Positions 9,078 to 17,571 of a stretch of DNA of 64,000 nucleotides are shown piece after piece. The notes below the pieces were generated by a model, which ran no database searches, was not told the origin of the DNA, and was given only the letters and a program-made list of their open reading frames with translations. Numbering within the stretch: the first letter of the stretch is position 1; each line of letters starts with the position of its first letter. The stretch comes from Flavobacterium lacustre (GTDB lineage Bacteria; Bacteroidota; Bacteroidia; Flavobacteriales; Flavobacteriaceae). The position numbers and the translations under genes are program-made. The DNA lies in assembly GCF_027474525.2 (NCBI RefSeq), contig NZ_CP114882.2, forward strand, positions 2,294,001 to 2,358,000, given 5' to 3'.

Positions 9078-9644
9078 TTAGAATTTCAAAGCAACTTCTA
9101 ATTCAAAATCATCATAAATTGCTTTGTCTCCAATGCTTTCGAAAAATGATTTAGAATTGTATTTAATATCGTATTTAGTTCTGTCAACATTGAATTTAGT
9201 TGTAGCAGTATTAGCAGTTGTAGCTAAATCAAAAGTAACTGGTTTAGTAATACCTTTAATTGTTAAATCAGCAGTTACAGCATATAAATTAGCTCCTTTA
9301 GTAGCTATTTTTTTGAAAACTAAAGTTGCAGTTGGGAATTTTTCAGTTCCAAAAAAGTCATCTGCTTTCAAGTGTCCGTTTAATTTTCCTTGCCATTCTC
9401 CTTGAAGATCAGTAGCAGTCAATGAAGTCATGTCTACAACAAAAGTTCCACCTGTTAATTTTTTTCCTTTGAAAACGATTGTACCTGATTTAAGATTTAC
9501 TGTTCCGTTGTGTTGTCCGGTAACTTTTTTACCAACCCAGTTGATTGAACTGTTTGCTGCATCTACTTTTTTAGTTTGAGCTGTTACTGATAAAGTAGAT
9601 AAAACTACTACTAATGCTAATGCAATTGATTTGAAATTTTTCAT
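9078..9644 (-). CDS. YceI family periplasmic protein
   Basis: A 188-aa exported protein of the YceI family, lipocalin-like barrels that bind isoprenoid-type lipids. A signal peptide (MKNFKSIALALVVVLSTLSVTAQ) is followed by the whole YceI domain: SSINWVGKKVTGQHNGTVNLKSG, an FVVDMTSL strand, KADDFFGTEKFPTATLVFKK, and the LTIKGITKPVTFDL strand, which is the most recognisable signature. It is the last gene of a three-gene unit, 28 bp behind the nitroreductase, under control of the MarR regulator at 10327. YceI genes are often stress- or redox-induced, which fits this company; the bound ligand is unknown. Confidence 0.93.
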   Translation of the reverse strand: MKNFKSIALALVVVLSTLSVTAQTKKVDAANSSINWVGKKVTGQHNGTVNLKSGTIVFKGKKLTGGTFVVDMTSLTATDLQGEWQGKLNGHLKADDFFGTEKFPTATLVFKKIATKGANLYAVTADLTIKGITKPVTFDLATTANTATTKFNVDRTKYDIKYNSKSFFESIGDKAIYDDFELEVALKF

Positions 9645-9672
9645 GTGTTTAAAATTTGGATTTAATTAATAA

Positions 9673-10305
9673 TTATAGTGTAATAAATAATTCTTCGTTT
9701 GATTTTCTAACTTTTTTGTAGTGCTGAGTTGCGTCCTCATCATGTCTATAGCCTAGGGTTGCAATTAATGTGGCATTAAGACCTAATTTTTCTAAACCTA
9801 ATATCTCGTTTACTTCGGCAGGAACAAAACCTTCCATTGGAGTAGCATCAATTTTTAATTCAGCAGCAGCATTCAATAGATTTCCTAATGCTAAATACGT
9901 TTGTTTTGCAGTCCAAATATTTTTTACGTCTTCCGGTAAAGTTGAAATTTTAGATTTCATGAAATCACCAAAACCGTTTAAAGCTTCAATTGGAGTATTT
10001 CTGGTTTCACTGATGTTTTTTAAATAACTATCGATTGTTATATCGTTAACATTAGTTTCATTAGCAAAAATAATTAAGTGTGAAGCTTCAACAATTTGTG
10101 ATTGTCCCCATGCAGAAGGTTGAATTTTAGCTCTTAATTCAGGATTTTCAACGATGATAACTTTGTAAGGTTGTAATCCGTAAGATGATGAACTCAAACG
10201 AATGGCTTCTTTCAAAGTGTTTAAATCCTCTGTTGTTATTTTTTTTGTAGCATCAAATTTCTTTGTTGCGTATCTCCAATTTTGATTTTCTAAAAAAGTA
10301 TTCAT
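9673..10305 (-). CDS. NAD(P)H-dependent nitroreductase family oxidoreductase (NfsB-like)
   Basis: A 210-aa cytoplasmic FMN enzyme of the nitroreductase fold, reducing quinones, nitro compounds or similar electrophiles with NAD(P)H. Typical segments are RYATKKFD near the N terminus (FMN phosphate binding), LSSSSYGLQPYKVIIVENPELR, a central ALGNLLNAAAELKIDATPMEGF motif and a final ATLGYRHDED stretch. It lies 21 bp after the MarR gene and 28 bp before the YceI gene, all on one strand, which makes a MarR-controlled operon likely. The physiological substrate cannot be told. Confidence 0.93.
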   Translation of the reverse strand: MNTFLENQNWRYATKKFDATKKITTEDLNTLKEAIRLSSSSYGLQPYKVIIVENPELRAKIQPSAWGQSQIVEASHLIIFANETNVNDITIDSYLKNISETRNTPIEALNGFGDFMKSKISTLPEDVKNIWTAKQTYLALGNLLNAAAELKIDATPMEGFVPAEVNEILGLEKLGLNATLIATLGYRHDEDATQHYKKVRKSNEELFITL

Positions 10306-10326
10306 AGTGTATTTGTTGTTTTATTT

Positions 10327-10782
10327 TTATTGATTTCTGTATTTTTCTAACAATTGATTTAACAAATTAATTTCCTCAGCATTCAAATTTTTTGAAAAAG
10401 ACTCTTCATGTTGCGTTACTTTTGGATCTAATTCTTTCAAAACATCTAATCCTTTTTGTGTAATCAACACTTCAATTTTTCGTCTGTTTTCAGGACAAAC
10501 TTTCCGAGTCACTAATTCTTTTAATAATAATTTATCGACCAATCGGGTTGTATTACTTGTTTTTGCCAACATGCGTTCTTGTATCATACACATATTTGCA
10601 GGATTTCCTTTTTGTCCCCTTAAAATTCGTAAAACATTATATTGTTCGCCCGATATGTCATAAGGTTTCAATATTTCATTAAAATTTTCTGCAACTACAT
10701 TTTGTGTATACAAAACATTCAGAATAATTTTTTTTGAATTATCCATTGGTACAGTTGATTTTAAAATATCTTCAATTTTCAT
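10327..10782 (-). CDS. MarR family transcriptional regulator
   Basis: A 151-aa winged-helix repressor of the MarR family. The DNA-binding core spans about residues 40-110: ISGEQYNVLRILRGQ, then the recognition helix region MLAKTSNTTRLVDKLLLKELVTRK, then the wing VCPENRRKIEVLITQKG. It is the first gene of the MarR-nitroreductase-YceI operon. A double inverted repeat covers its own promoter at 10809-10848, which strongly suggests autorepression relieved by a small aromatic or oxidising ligand, as in other MarR-oxidoreductase pairs. The ligand is not known. Confidence 0.93.
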   Translation of the reverse strand: MKIEDILKSTVPMDNSKKIILNVLYTQNVVAENFNEILKPYDISGEQYNVLRILRGQKGNPANMCMIQERMLAKTSNTTRLVDKLLLKELVTRKVCPENRRKIEVLITQKGLDVLKELDPKVTQHEESFSKNLNAEEINLLNQLLEKYRNQ

Positions 10783-10808
10783 GCCTTTATGAATCTTATT
10801 TGTTGGTA

Positions 10809-10848
10809 CAAATGTAACACATTTTATATTTGTATATACAAGTGTTAC
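10809..10848 (-). promoter_or_regulatory. Promoter and probable MarR operator
   Basis: On the minus strand TTG (10841-10839), 22 nt, then TACATTTG (10816-10809) form a Bacteroidota promoter. Inside it are two nested inverted repeats: GTAACAC/GTGTTAC at 10814-10820 and 10842-10848, and the perfect 12-bp palindrome TTGTATATACAA at 10830-10841. Transcription would start about 20 bp upstream of the marR ATG. Confidence 0.7.
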
Positions 10849-10933
10849 GTTATTTTTTTGTTAAAATTATTTTAACTCTAAAAATAGATTAAGCTTTTTT
10901 TAATTTAAGTATCTGTAAATCATAATTTTATAA

Positions 10934-10967
10934 AATAAAAAAGCCGAAACATTTGTTTCGGCTTTTT
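10934..10967 (-). terminator. Intrinsic terminator of the RND efflux operon
   Basis: An 11-bp perfect stem (AAAGCCGAAAC / GTTTCGGCTTT) with a 4-nt loop is followed on the minus strand by TTTTTTATTTT, 20 bp past the last gene. Confidence 0.9.
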
Positions 10968-10987
10968 ATATTGATTGAAGTGTTATT

Positions 10988-11173
10988 TTAATCTTTTACT
11001 CCTAATTTTTCTAAAATAGTTTCCATCAAACACCATTTAGTAATAGCAGATTGCAGCAAATTAGCACCTACAAAAGCTGTAAACCACAACCAATTTTGAT
11101 TTACATATATAGCCAAAAGTAAACTGATTAGTATAAAACTTCCGGCAACGCCTCTTACAATTCTATTTTTCAT
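10988..11173 (-). CDS. Small DUF2892-type inner-membrane protein
   Basis: A 61-aa protein with two membrane helices (about 8-27 and 30-45) and the pattern of DUF2892 / YgaP-tail proteins: NRIVRGVAGSFILISLLLA, then WLWFTAFVGANLLQSA, then a Trp-Cys pair (TKWCLM). Free-standing DUF2892 proteins have no firmly known function; many sit near rhodanese or metal/thiol genes. Here it is the last gene of the TolC-adaptor-RND operon, 16 bp downstream of the small gene at 11190. A role in assembling or tuning the pump is conceivable but only inferred from position. Confidence 0.85.
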   Translation of the reverse strand: MKNRIVRGVAGSFILISLLLAIYVNQNWLWFTAFVGANLLQSAITKWCLMETILEKLGVKD

Positions 11174-11189
11174 GTTTATAAATTTTAAA

Positions 11190-11495
11190 TTAATTTGATT
11201 TTTCGATGTTCAAAACGGCGATGTGAATATGCGATAGCGTTTCTTGTTTATTATTAAAGGAAGAAACTAAATCGAATAACGGATCTACATTTTCCTTTTT
11301 TACAAAAGCATAAAAAAGGATGGATTCGGTTTCGTTTATTTCGCTGGCAAACCAATTGTTTTCAAGAGCTTCTTCCGAAATGTCTTTATATCCTTTTACT
11401 TCTTTGTAACTAAAGGTTTTTACTTCAGCTTGTTTCAACATTTTTTTGATATCTTTTTCAAATGCTGAAATGGCGGTTATGATGAGTAGTTTCAT
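11190..11495 (-). CDS. Small cytoplasmic protein of RND operon, possibly PII-like
   Basis: A 101-aa protein without signal peptide or membrane helix. The pattern of strands and helices (MKLLIITAISAFEKDIKKMLKQ; ILFYAFVKKENVDPLFDLV; HIHIAVLNIEKS) resembles the ferredoxin-like fold of PII-type proteins and of the small DUF3240-like proteins found after heavy-metal RND pumps. I cannot name the family with certainty. It lies 17 bp after the RND gene and 16 bp before the DUF2892 gene. A regulatory or metal/ligand-sensing role for the pump would be inference. Confidence 0.7.
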   Translation of the reverse strand: MKLLIITAISAFEKDIKKMLKQAEVKTFSYKEVKGYKDISEEALENNWFASEINETESILFYAFVKKENVDPLFDLVSSFNNKQETLSHIHIAVLNIEKSN

Positions 11496-11512
11496 GAGAT
11501 TTTAGTTATAAG

Positions 11513-14500
11513 TTAGGAATTAGGATTTTTTTCATCGGTTGCACTAGAGGTTGATTCCCATTTTTTTCTCTCCGTTATGTAATAAATCAAAGGCACAACA
11601 AGTAAGGTCAATACAGTCGAAACTATTGCTCCGGCTACCAATGAAATCGCTAATCCCTGAAAAATTGGGTCAAACAAAATGATAGAAGCTCCAATAACAA
11701 CCGCTCCAGTAGTCAATAGAATAGGAGTAGTTCGAACTGCTCCAGCTTCAATAATGGCTTGTTTTAATGGCACGCCATCGTTTAGTCGAATCTCTATAAA
11801 GTCAATCAGCAACACCGAGTTTCGAACCATTACACCCGCTAAAGCAATCATACCAATAAAAGAGGTTGCGGTGAAATAAGCGTTCAATATCCAATGTCCC
11901 AATACAATTCCGATTAATGAAAGCGGAATCGCCAACATCATTACCATTGGTGTTTTGAAGTTTTGAAACCAGCCTACAATCAGCATGTAAATGATAACAA
12001 TAACCACCATAAATGCTACTCCTAAATCACGGAAAACTTCCAAGGTAATTTGCCATTCGCCATCCCATTTAACGGTAAAATCACTTTCATCCGTTGGTTG
12101 TTCCATGTACAATTCATTGACTTTGTAACCTGCTGGCAGTTTCATTTTAGCCAATTTTTCATTCATTCCTAAAATAGCATATACAGGACTTTCTAATGCT
12201 CCAGCCATATCAGCAGTTACATACACCACGCGTTTTTGGTCTTTTCTATAAATGGTTTTTTGTAATGTATCGCGAACTACTTTTACTAAATCACTCACCG
12301 GAATCATGTTCCCTTGACTTCCTTTTATTTTCAGGTTTTGAATGTCTTGTAAACTCGTTTTGTCTTTATCGTCAAGCGAAAGAACGATGCCTACATTGTC
12401 ATTTGAATTTTCATCATATAAATTTGAAACCGGATATTCTTTCAATAAATACGTCAAATTTCCAACGACTTGTTGTGGCGCAATACCGTTCAACATGGCT
12501 TTTTCTTTGTCGATTTCCAGTTTATATTCCGTTTGATTGTCTTCCACCATCCAATCGATGTCCACAATATCCGAAGTGTTTTCTAAAATCGTTTTCACTT
12601 GTTGGGCTACTTTTATTTGGTCTTCATAATTTGGACCATAAATCTCAGCAACCAAAGTCGATAGAACAGGAGGTCCAGGTGGCACTTCAATCAATTTTAC
12701 ATTTGCGCCATATTTTTTGGCAATTTTCTGGATTTCGGGACGCATGGATTTGGCAATCTCATGACTTTGTAAATAACGCTCTTCTTTATGTAATAAATTC
12801 ACCTGAATATCCGCCATGTTACTTCCGCCACGCATATCATAATGGCGTACCAATCCATTGAACGTAATAGGAGCAGAGGTGCCAATATAATTTTGGTAAT
12901 TCACCACTTCCGGTTTGGTCGATAAATACTGAGCAATTTCTTTAGTAACTGCCGAAGTTCGTTCCAGAGTTGTCCCTTCCGGCATATCAATTACCACTTG
13001 AAATTCATTTTTATTATCAAAAGGAAGCATTTTTACCACCACTGATTTGGTGAAAAACATTAATACCGAACCCAATAATAAGACCACGGTAACTGCCAAA
13101 AGGACTCTTCTTTTTATGCTGCTTTCTAAGAATGGTCGTTCCAGTTTGTTGTATATTTTATAAATACTGCTGGTTTCCATTCCTTCGGCATGTTTGTGTT
13201 CTTGCTCGTCTTTTTCTTGAAGCAAATGATACCCTAAATAAGGTGTCACTGTCAAAGCCACAAACAAAGATAGAATCATCGCAATCGAAGCGCCAATAGG
13301 CATCGGACTCATGTAAGGTCCCATCATTCCGGACACGAAAGCCATTGGTAAAATCGCTGCAATTACTGTAAACGTTGCTAAAATTGTTGGATTTCCGACT
13401 TCGTTTATCGCATAAATCGCTGCTTGTTTAAACGGAAGTCGCTTCATTTTGAAATGTCGGTGCATGTTTTCGGCAATGATAATACTGTCGTCCACCACAA
13501 TTCCTACGACAAAAACCAAGGCAAAAAGCGTAATTCTATTTAAAGTATAACCCAATAAATAATAAGCAAATAAGGTCAAAGCAAAGGTTAAAGGAACGGA
13601 AAAGAATACGACTAATCCACCGCGCCATCCCATGGCAAGCATTACTAAAACGGTAACAGCAATAATGGCAATTCCTAAGTGTAATAATAATTCGCCTACT
13701 TTGTCCGATGCGGTTTCACCATAATTTCGGGTTACTTCTACATGAACATCATCGGTTATAATAGAGTGTTTTAAATGCGCTACTTTTTCCAAAATCTTTT
13801 CAGAAATCTTCATTGCATCGGCACCTTTTACTTTCCCAATAGAAATGGTTATAGCCGGATATTCTGATTTAGCTGTTTTGAATTTTTCATTGGCTTTGCC
13901 ATAACCAAAAGATACATAACTTCTAGCGGTAGAAGGTCCATCTTGTACCGTTGCCACTTGTTTTAGATAAACAGGCATGTTTTTATTCACACCCACAACC
14001 AAGTTTTCTATATCTTCCGCATTCGATAAAAACTGTCCGGTGGTAACCAGATATTCTTGGTCATTTTGTACAAAACTCCCTGATTGTGAACTCCCGTTAT
14101 TCGCCTGAATCATTTGCATAATGCCCAATGCATCGACACCATTTTCGGCCATTTTGTCTTTGTCCAAAATCACTTTCAGTTCGCGATTGCTGCCACCAAT
14201 TTCTTTGGTAATGGCAACGTCTTTTACTTTTTCAATTTCCGAAGTCACTTCTTCGGCAATTTGGCGTAACTGAAAATCATCTTGTTTTTCGCTCCAAAGC
14301 GTAATTCCTAACATAGGAACATCATCAATCGAACGCGTTTTTACCATCGGTTTGTAAACGCCCTGCGGAAACATATCTTCGTGTTTCGCCAATTCGTCAT
14401 ACAATTTCACATACGAACGCTCCACATCCTGACCCACATAAAACTGTACTATCAACATCGCTTGGCCGTTCATCGCCATGGTATGCACGTGTTCAACGCC

Positions 14501-14740
14501 TTTTATATTCGAAATAATTTTCTCTAATGGCTTGGCCACACGACTTTCTACTTCCGTCGGACTCGCTCCCGGATAACCCACCATAACGTCAGCCATCGGC
14601 ACATTAATCTGTGGTTCTTCTTCCCTTGGAATCAAAAACGAACTGTACACACCAATAATCATCAAAGCCACCATCAACAAAATGGTTAATTTCGAATTGA
14701 TGAAAAAATGGGCTATTTTACCTGAAATACCTTCTTGCAT
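11513..14740 (-). CDS. Efflux RND transporter permease (AcrB/MexF family)
   Basis: A 1075-aa inner-membrane proton-driven pump of the resistance-nodulation-division family. It shows the duplicated RND layout: TM1 near residues 15-33, a large periplasmic porter domain (about 40-330), TM2-6, a second TM7 near 550, a second porter domain and TM8-12. Family signatures include PREEEPQINVPMADVMVGYPG, the FALVFVVGIVVDDSIIIAEN TM4 segment carrying the proton-relay Asp pair, and GMIALAGVMVRNSVLLIDFI. The Asp pair in TM4 makes a drug/organic-substrate (HAE) pump more likely than a metal (CzcA) pump. It works with the adaptor at 14990 and TolC at 16128, encoded upstream in the same operon. A hairpin repeat separates it from the adaptor gene. 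Confidence 0.95.
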   Translation of the reverse strand: MQEGISGKIAHFFINSKLTILLMVALMIIGVYSSFLIPREEEPQINVPMADVMVGYPGASPTEVESRVAKPLEKIISNIKGVEHVHTMAMNGQAMLIVQFYVGQDVERSYVKLYDELAKHEDMFPQGVYKPMVKTRSIDDVPMLGITLWSEKQDDFQLRQIAEEVTSEIEKVKDVAITKEIGGSNRELKVILDKDKMAENGVDALGIMQMIQANNGSSQSGSFVQNDQEYLVTTGQFLSNAEDIENLVVGVNKNMPVYLKQVATVQDGPSTARSYVSFGYGKANEKFKTAKSEYPAITISIGKVKGADAMKISEKILEKVAHLKHSIITDDVHVEVTRNYGETASDKVGELLLHLGIAIIAVTVLVMLAMGWRGGLVVFFSVPLTFALTLFAYYLLGYTLNRITLFALVFVVGIVVDDSIIIAENMHRHFKMKRLPFKQAAIYAINEVGNPTILATFTVIAAILPMAFVSGMMGPYMSPMPIGASIAMILSLFVALTVTPYLGYHLLQEKDEQEHKHAEGMETSSIYKIYNKLERPFLESSIKRRVLLAVTVVLLLGSVLMFFTKSVVVKMLPFDNKNEFQVVIDMPEGTTLERTSAVTKEIAQYLSTKPEVVNYQNYIGTSAPITFNGLVRHYDMRGGSNMADIQVNLLHKEERYLQSHEIAKSMRPEIQKIAKKYGANVKLIEVPPGPPVLSTLVAEIYGPNYEDQIKVAQQVKTILENTSDIVDIDWMVEDNQTEYKLEIDKEKAMLNGIAPQQVVGNLTYLLKEYPVSNLYDENSNDNVGIVLSLDDKDKTSLQDIQNLKIKGSQGNMIPVSDLVKVVRDTLQKTIYRKDQKRVVYVTADMAGALESPVYAILGMNEKLAKMKLPAGYKVNELYMEQPTDESDFTVKWDGEWQITLEVFRDLGVAFMVVIVIIYMLIVGWFQNFKTPMVMMLAIPLSLIGIVLGHWILNAYFTATSFIGMIALAGVMVRNSVLLIDFIEIRLNDGVPLKQAIIEAGAVRTTPILLTTGAVVIGASIILFDPIFQGLAISLVAGAIVSTVLTLLVVPLIYYITERKKWESTSSATDEKNPNS

Positions 14741-14838
14741 TTTTTGTTTGTTTAAGGTTTAATTGTTTAAAAGTTTAAAGTTGTTCCTCAAAACTCAGTA
14801 CTGATTTAACTTTATTGAATTTTATAACTATTTTTTTT

Positions 14839-14959
14839 ACCACATAGAAACATAGTTTTTATAAACTTTGAAAGTCGTTTCACTCTATTGGAGAAAATCA
14901 TAGTTATGTGAACCCAAGAATGGGCTATCCAACTCTTTTTTTCTATGTTTCTATGTGGT
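14839..14959. repeat. Interspersed hairpin repeat with 17-bp terminal inverted repeats
   Basis: Perfect 17-bp inverted ends (ACCACATAGAAACATAG at 14839-14855 and its complement at 14943-14959) bracket about 87 bp, within the adaptor-RND intergenic gap of 249 bp. No ORF is inside. ACCACATAGAAACATAG-type hairpins are, as far as I recall, widespread in Flavobacterium genomes. Confidence 0.8.
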
Positions 14960-14989
14960 TAAAACTATTTACTAATAACTGAAAACTTA

Positions 14990-16069
14990 TTACTGAATAC
15001 TCACCAAAGCTCCGTTATATAATTTTCCTTCAGCTGAAATAATATATTGTTCATTTGCTGCTAAGCCGGATAATACTTCCACTTGATTGCCAAAGTTTTT
15101 ACCTGTTCGCAACCACCTTAAAATGGCGGTGTTTCCTTCTCCAATGGTATAAATTCCAGTTAATTGTCCTTGTTGTACCAAAGCCGTTTGAGGAACTAAT
15201 ATTCGATCCGTTTGAAGAGCTTCTGTTTTATTTTCAATAGGAAATTGAACGTTGACAAACATTCCCGATAACACGGATGAATCGGTTTTGTCTAAATTGA
15301 TTTTTACTAAATATTGTCCACCGGTATTTTTAGCAGATGAACTTACTTCATTTACTTTTCCCGTAAGGGTTTTGTTTGATGATTTTACCAAAACTTGTAC
15401 CGGCATTCCTTTTTTGATGGCCGCAATATCATTTTCCGAAACCATCGCGGTAACTTGTAATCTTGATGCACCTTCTACGCTCACTAAAGGCATTCCTGGA
15501 TTTGCCATATCGCCTTCTTTTACAAAAGTATTGGTCACCGTTCCCGAAAAAGGAGCTGTAATATTCGAATACGAAAACTGCGCCATTACTTCGTTTCGCA
15601 TTTGTTTGGTACCTTCTAAACCGGCTTTTGCCATTTCGTAACGTGCCGTCATATCATCTAGTTCTTTTTGGGATGCACTTTGTTGTTTGAATAAATTCAC
15701 AAAACGATCGTAGTCTTTTTTGGCATTATTATACCCTGCAGTTGCTTGAAGAATACTGGCATCTACTTGCGCTTTTTTGGCTTGCAAATCGGTGTTGTTG
15801 ATGCTCACTAATAATTGTCCGGCACCTACTTTTTGTCCTACTTGTACGTGAATTTTAGTTACATAACCCATCATTCTGGTGCTTAGATTAGCACTGTTTT
15901 CGGCTTCAATTTTTCCGCTTGCGGTAACAAATGGACTATTAGTGTCTGCCGAAATTCCGCTTACTTTCACTGCAATTGCAGGTTCTGTCTTAATTGGTTC
16001 TTTTTTGTCGCCTCCGCATGAGGTTAAGAAAACTGCCGCTATGGAAAGGATTGTTATTATTTTTTTCAT
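14990..16069 (-). CDS. Efflux RND periplasmic adaptor (membrane fusion protein), lipoprotein
   Basis: A 359-aa periplasmic adaptor bridging the RND pump and TolC. The ATG at 16069 gives a lipoprotein signal peptide with lipobox (IAAVFLTSCGG), which is why it is preferred over the in-frame ATG at 16102. Order of domains: barrel-sandwich half (VSGKIEAENSANLSTRMMGYV-like stretch, VHVGQKVGAGQLL), an alpha-helical hairpin (about 95-165), the second lipoyl half (APFSGTVTNTFVKEGDMANPG), the beta-barrel domain and the membrane-proximal domain (TGKNFGNQVEVLSGL). It follows the TolC gene by 58 bp and precedes the RND gene. Confidence 0.95.
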   Translation of the reverse strand: MKKIITILSIAAVFLTSCGGDKKEPIKTEPAIAVKVSGISADTNSPFVTASGKIEAENSANLSTRMMGYVTKIHVQVGQKVGAGQLLVSINNTDLQAKKAQVDASILQATAGYNNAKKDYDRFVNLFKQQSASQKELDDMTARYEMAKAGLEGTKQMRNEVMAQFSYSNITAPFSGTVTNTFVKEGDMANPGMPLVSVEGASRLQVTAMVSENDIAAIKKGMPVQVLVKSSNKTLTGKVNEVSSSAKNTGGQYLVKINLDKTDSSVLSGMFVNVQFPIENKTEALQTDRILVPQTALVQQGQLTGIYTIGEGNTAILRWLRTGKNFGNQVEVLSGLAANEQYIISAEGKLYNGALVSIQ

Positions 16070-16127
16070 GATTTTTCTATTGATTATTTTGTGTCTTTTC
16101 AATTATTATTTGCTACTCCCTTTTCAA

Positions 16128-17441
16128 CTACTTCGTTAAAAACTGTACATATTCCTGAGTGAAATTGTACTCAAAAACAGCTTGCAGGAATTCCAATTCT
16201 TTTTGGGACATTTGGGTTTCGGATTGTAATAAATCAGTTGTTTTTTCGAGTCCTTGTGAGAATCGGTTGCTACGGATTCTATACGCTTCTTGTGATTGTT
16301 CTAAAGCTAATTTGGATAAGTTTACTTTGTTTTCTGCATCTTTCAACTGGCGATTGGCTTTGTTCAAATCCAATTGGCTTTGTGCTTTGTATTGTTGGTT
16401 TTCTATTTCAGATTTTTGGAAATCGGCTTTTGCTTTTTCCATTTTTCCAATGGATTTGTAACCGTCAAAAACGGACCATGATAGTTGTGCTCCCACTACA
16501 TATCCTTTGGCATTGGTTCCCAAAAAAGTATCATCATACAATTCATAACTTCCAAAAGCATTCAATCTTGGCAGGAAATTCATTTTGCTGGATTGTAGCA
16601 TTTTTGCGTACGCTTCGGATGATTTGTCCATAGCTTGAATGTCTTTTCTATTGGCGGGAAGTGTGGTATTGATGGTTTCAATAACAATGCTGTTTTCTAA
16701 AGCTTCGATGGGTTTGTAGACTTTATTTGTTGTGTCTTCATTGAGAAGAAAACCTAAATAATCGGATGCGTTTTGTACATTACTTTTGGCATATTGCAAT
16801 TGATTTTTGATTTCATTCACCCGTACTTGAACCGAAAGTAAATCGGTTTTTTGAAGGATTCCTTGTTTGAAATAATTTTCAATCAGTTTTAAATTGGCAT
16901 CCCCCGTTGCATTTGCTTTTTCTAAAACTGCCACCGCTTTATATCCCAATTGCAATTGCATGAACGCTTTGTTGACTTCGAGTTCCAGGTATTCTTTGGT
17001 GCGCTCTGTTTGCAATTGAAAGGCTTCCATTTTTGATTTGGCTGCTTGTCTTCCGTAGAATCCATCAACATTAATCAGTGGTTGTAAGACTTCGATTTTG
17101 GTAGCGAAGTTTTGTGTTTTGGCTGGATTGTTCAATAAATCCGGATCGAAATCTGCGGCTGTTAAAATTTCCTGATTCAATTTGGATCCAAAAGCCATCA
17201 ACGGATTAGTCGTTGAAATTGCGGTATGCGAAGCCGAAATACTTGGTAAAAACACGGCATTGGATTGTCTGTAATCAGCTTGTGCCGATTTGAAATCCTG
17301 ATTGGCTATTTTGATTTGCAGGTTCTTGTCGGAGGCTTTTTGCCAAATTTCTTTTTTAGAAATAGCCAAAGTATCCTGACTAAATCCTGCGGCAGCAACC
17401 GAAAGCGTACCTAAGAGTAGTAGTGCATTTATTTTCTTCAT
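16128..17441 (-). CDS. TolC family outer-membrane efflux protein
   Basis: An outer-membrane channel of the TolC family and the first gene of the TolC-adaptor-RND operon. The ATG at 17441 starts a clean signal peptide (MKKINALLLLGTLSVAAAGFSQ); the longer in-frame ATG at 17510 would place unrelated residues in front of it and overlap the promoter box. The two OEP repeats are visible as long helical stretches (QNLQIKIANQDFKSAQADYRQS-like near 40; YKSIGKMEKAKADFQKSEIEN near 325), each closed by strands such as GLEKTTDLLQSETQMSQ. The length of about 437 aa is normal. The upstream side faces the 35-unit tandem array. Confidence 0.94.
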   Translation of the reverse strand: MKKINALLLLGTLSVAAAGFSQDTLAISKKEIWQKASDKNLQIKIANQDFKSAQADYRQSNAVFLPSISASHTAISTTNPLMAFGSKLNQEILTAADFDPDLLNNPAKTQNFATKIEVLQPLINVDGFYGRQAAKSKMEAFQLQTERTKEYLELEVNKAFMQLQLGYKAVAVLEKANATGDANLKLIENYFKQGILQKTDLLSVQVRVNEIKNQLQYAKSNVQNASDYLGFLLNEDTTNKVYKPIEALENSIVIETINTTLPANRKDIQAMDKSSEAYAKMLQSSKMNFLPRLNAFGSYELYDDTFLGTNAKGYVVGAQLSWSVFDGYKSIGKMEKAKADFQKSEIENQQYKAQSQLDLNKANRQLKDAENKVNLSKLALEQSQEAYRIRSNRFSQGLEKTTDLLQSETQMSQKELEFLQAVFEYNFTQEYVQFLTK

Positions 17442-17466
17442 GATTGTTTTCTCTAAATTGATGCAG

Positions 17467-17474
17467 CAAAGATA
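17467..17474 (-). promoter_or_regulatory. -7 promoter box of the TolC-adaptor-RND operon
   Basis: TATCTTTG on the minus strand fits TAnnTTTG and lies 25 bp upstream of the tolC-like ATG. The nearest TTTTG upstream is 26 nt away, longer than usual, so the -33 element is doubtful. Confidence 0.5.
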
Positions 17475-17571
17475 AATTCTGAAAAACGGGTAGTCAGTAA
17501 CAAAAGTCACAGTCGTTTGATAAAAATGAAAAAAGCATCTTTAAATGATTTGAACGGAGAATTTTAAAATT

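Noticed and set aside
12196..12861. 221-aa + strand open frame inside the RND gene
   Set aside because: It is antisense to a well-supported RND permease and has no domain or start-site support.
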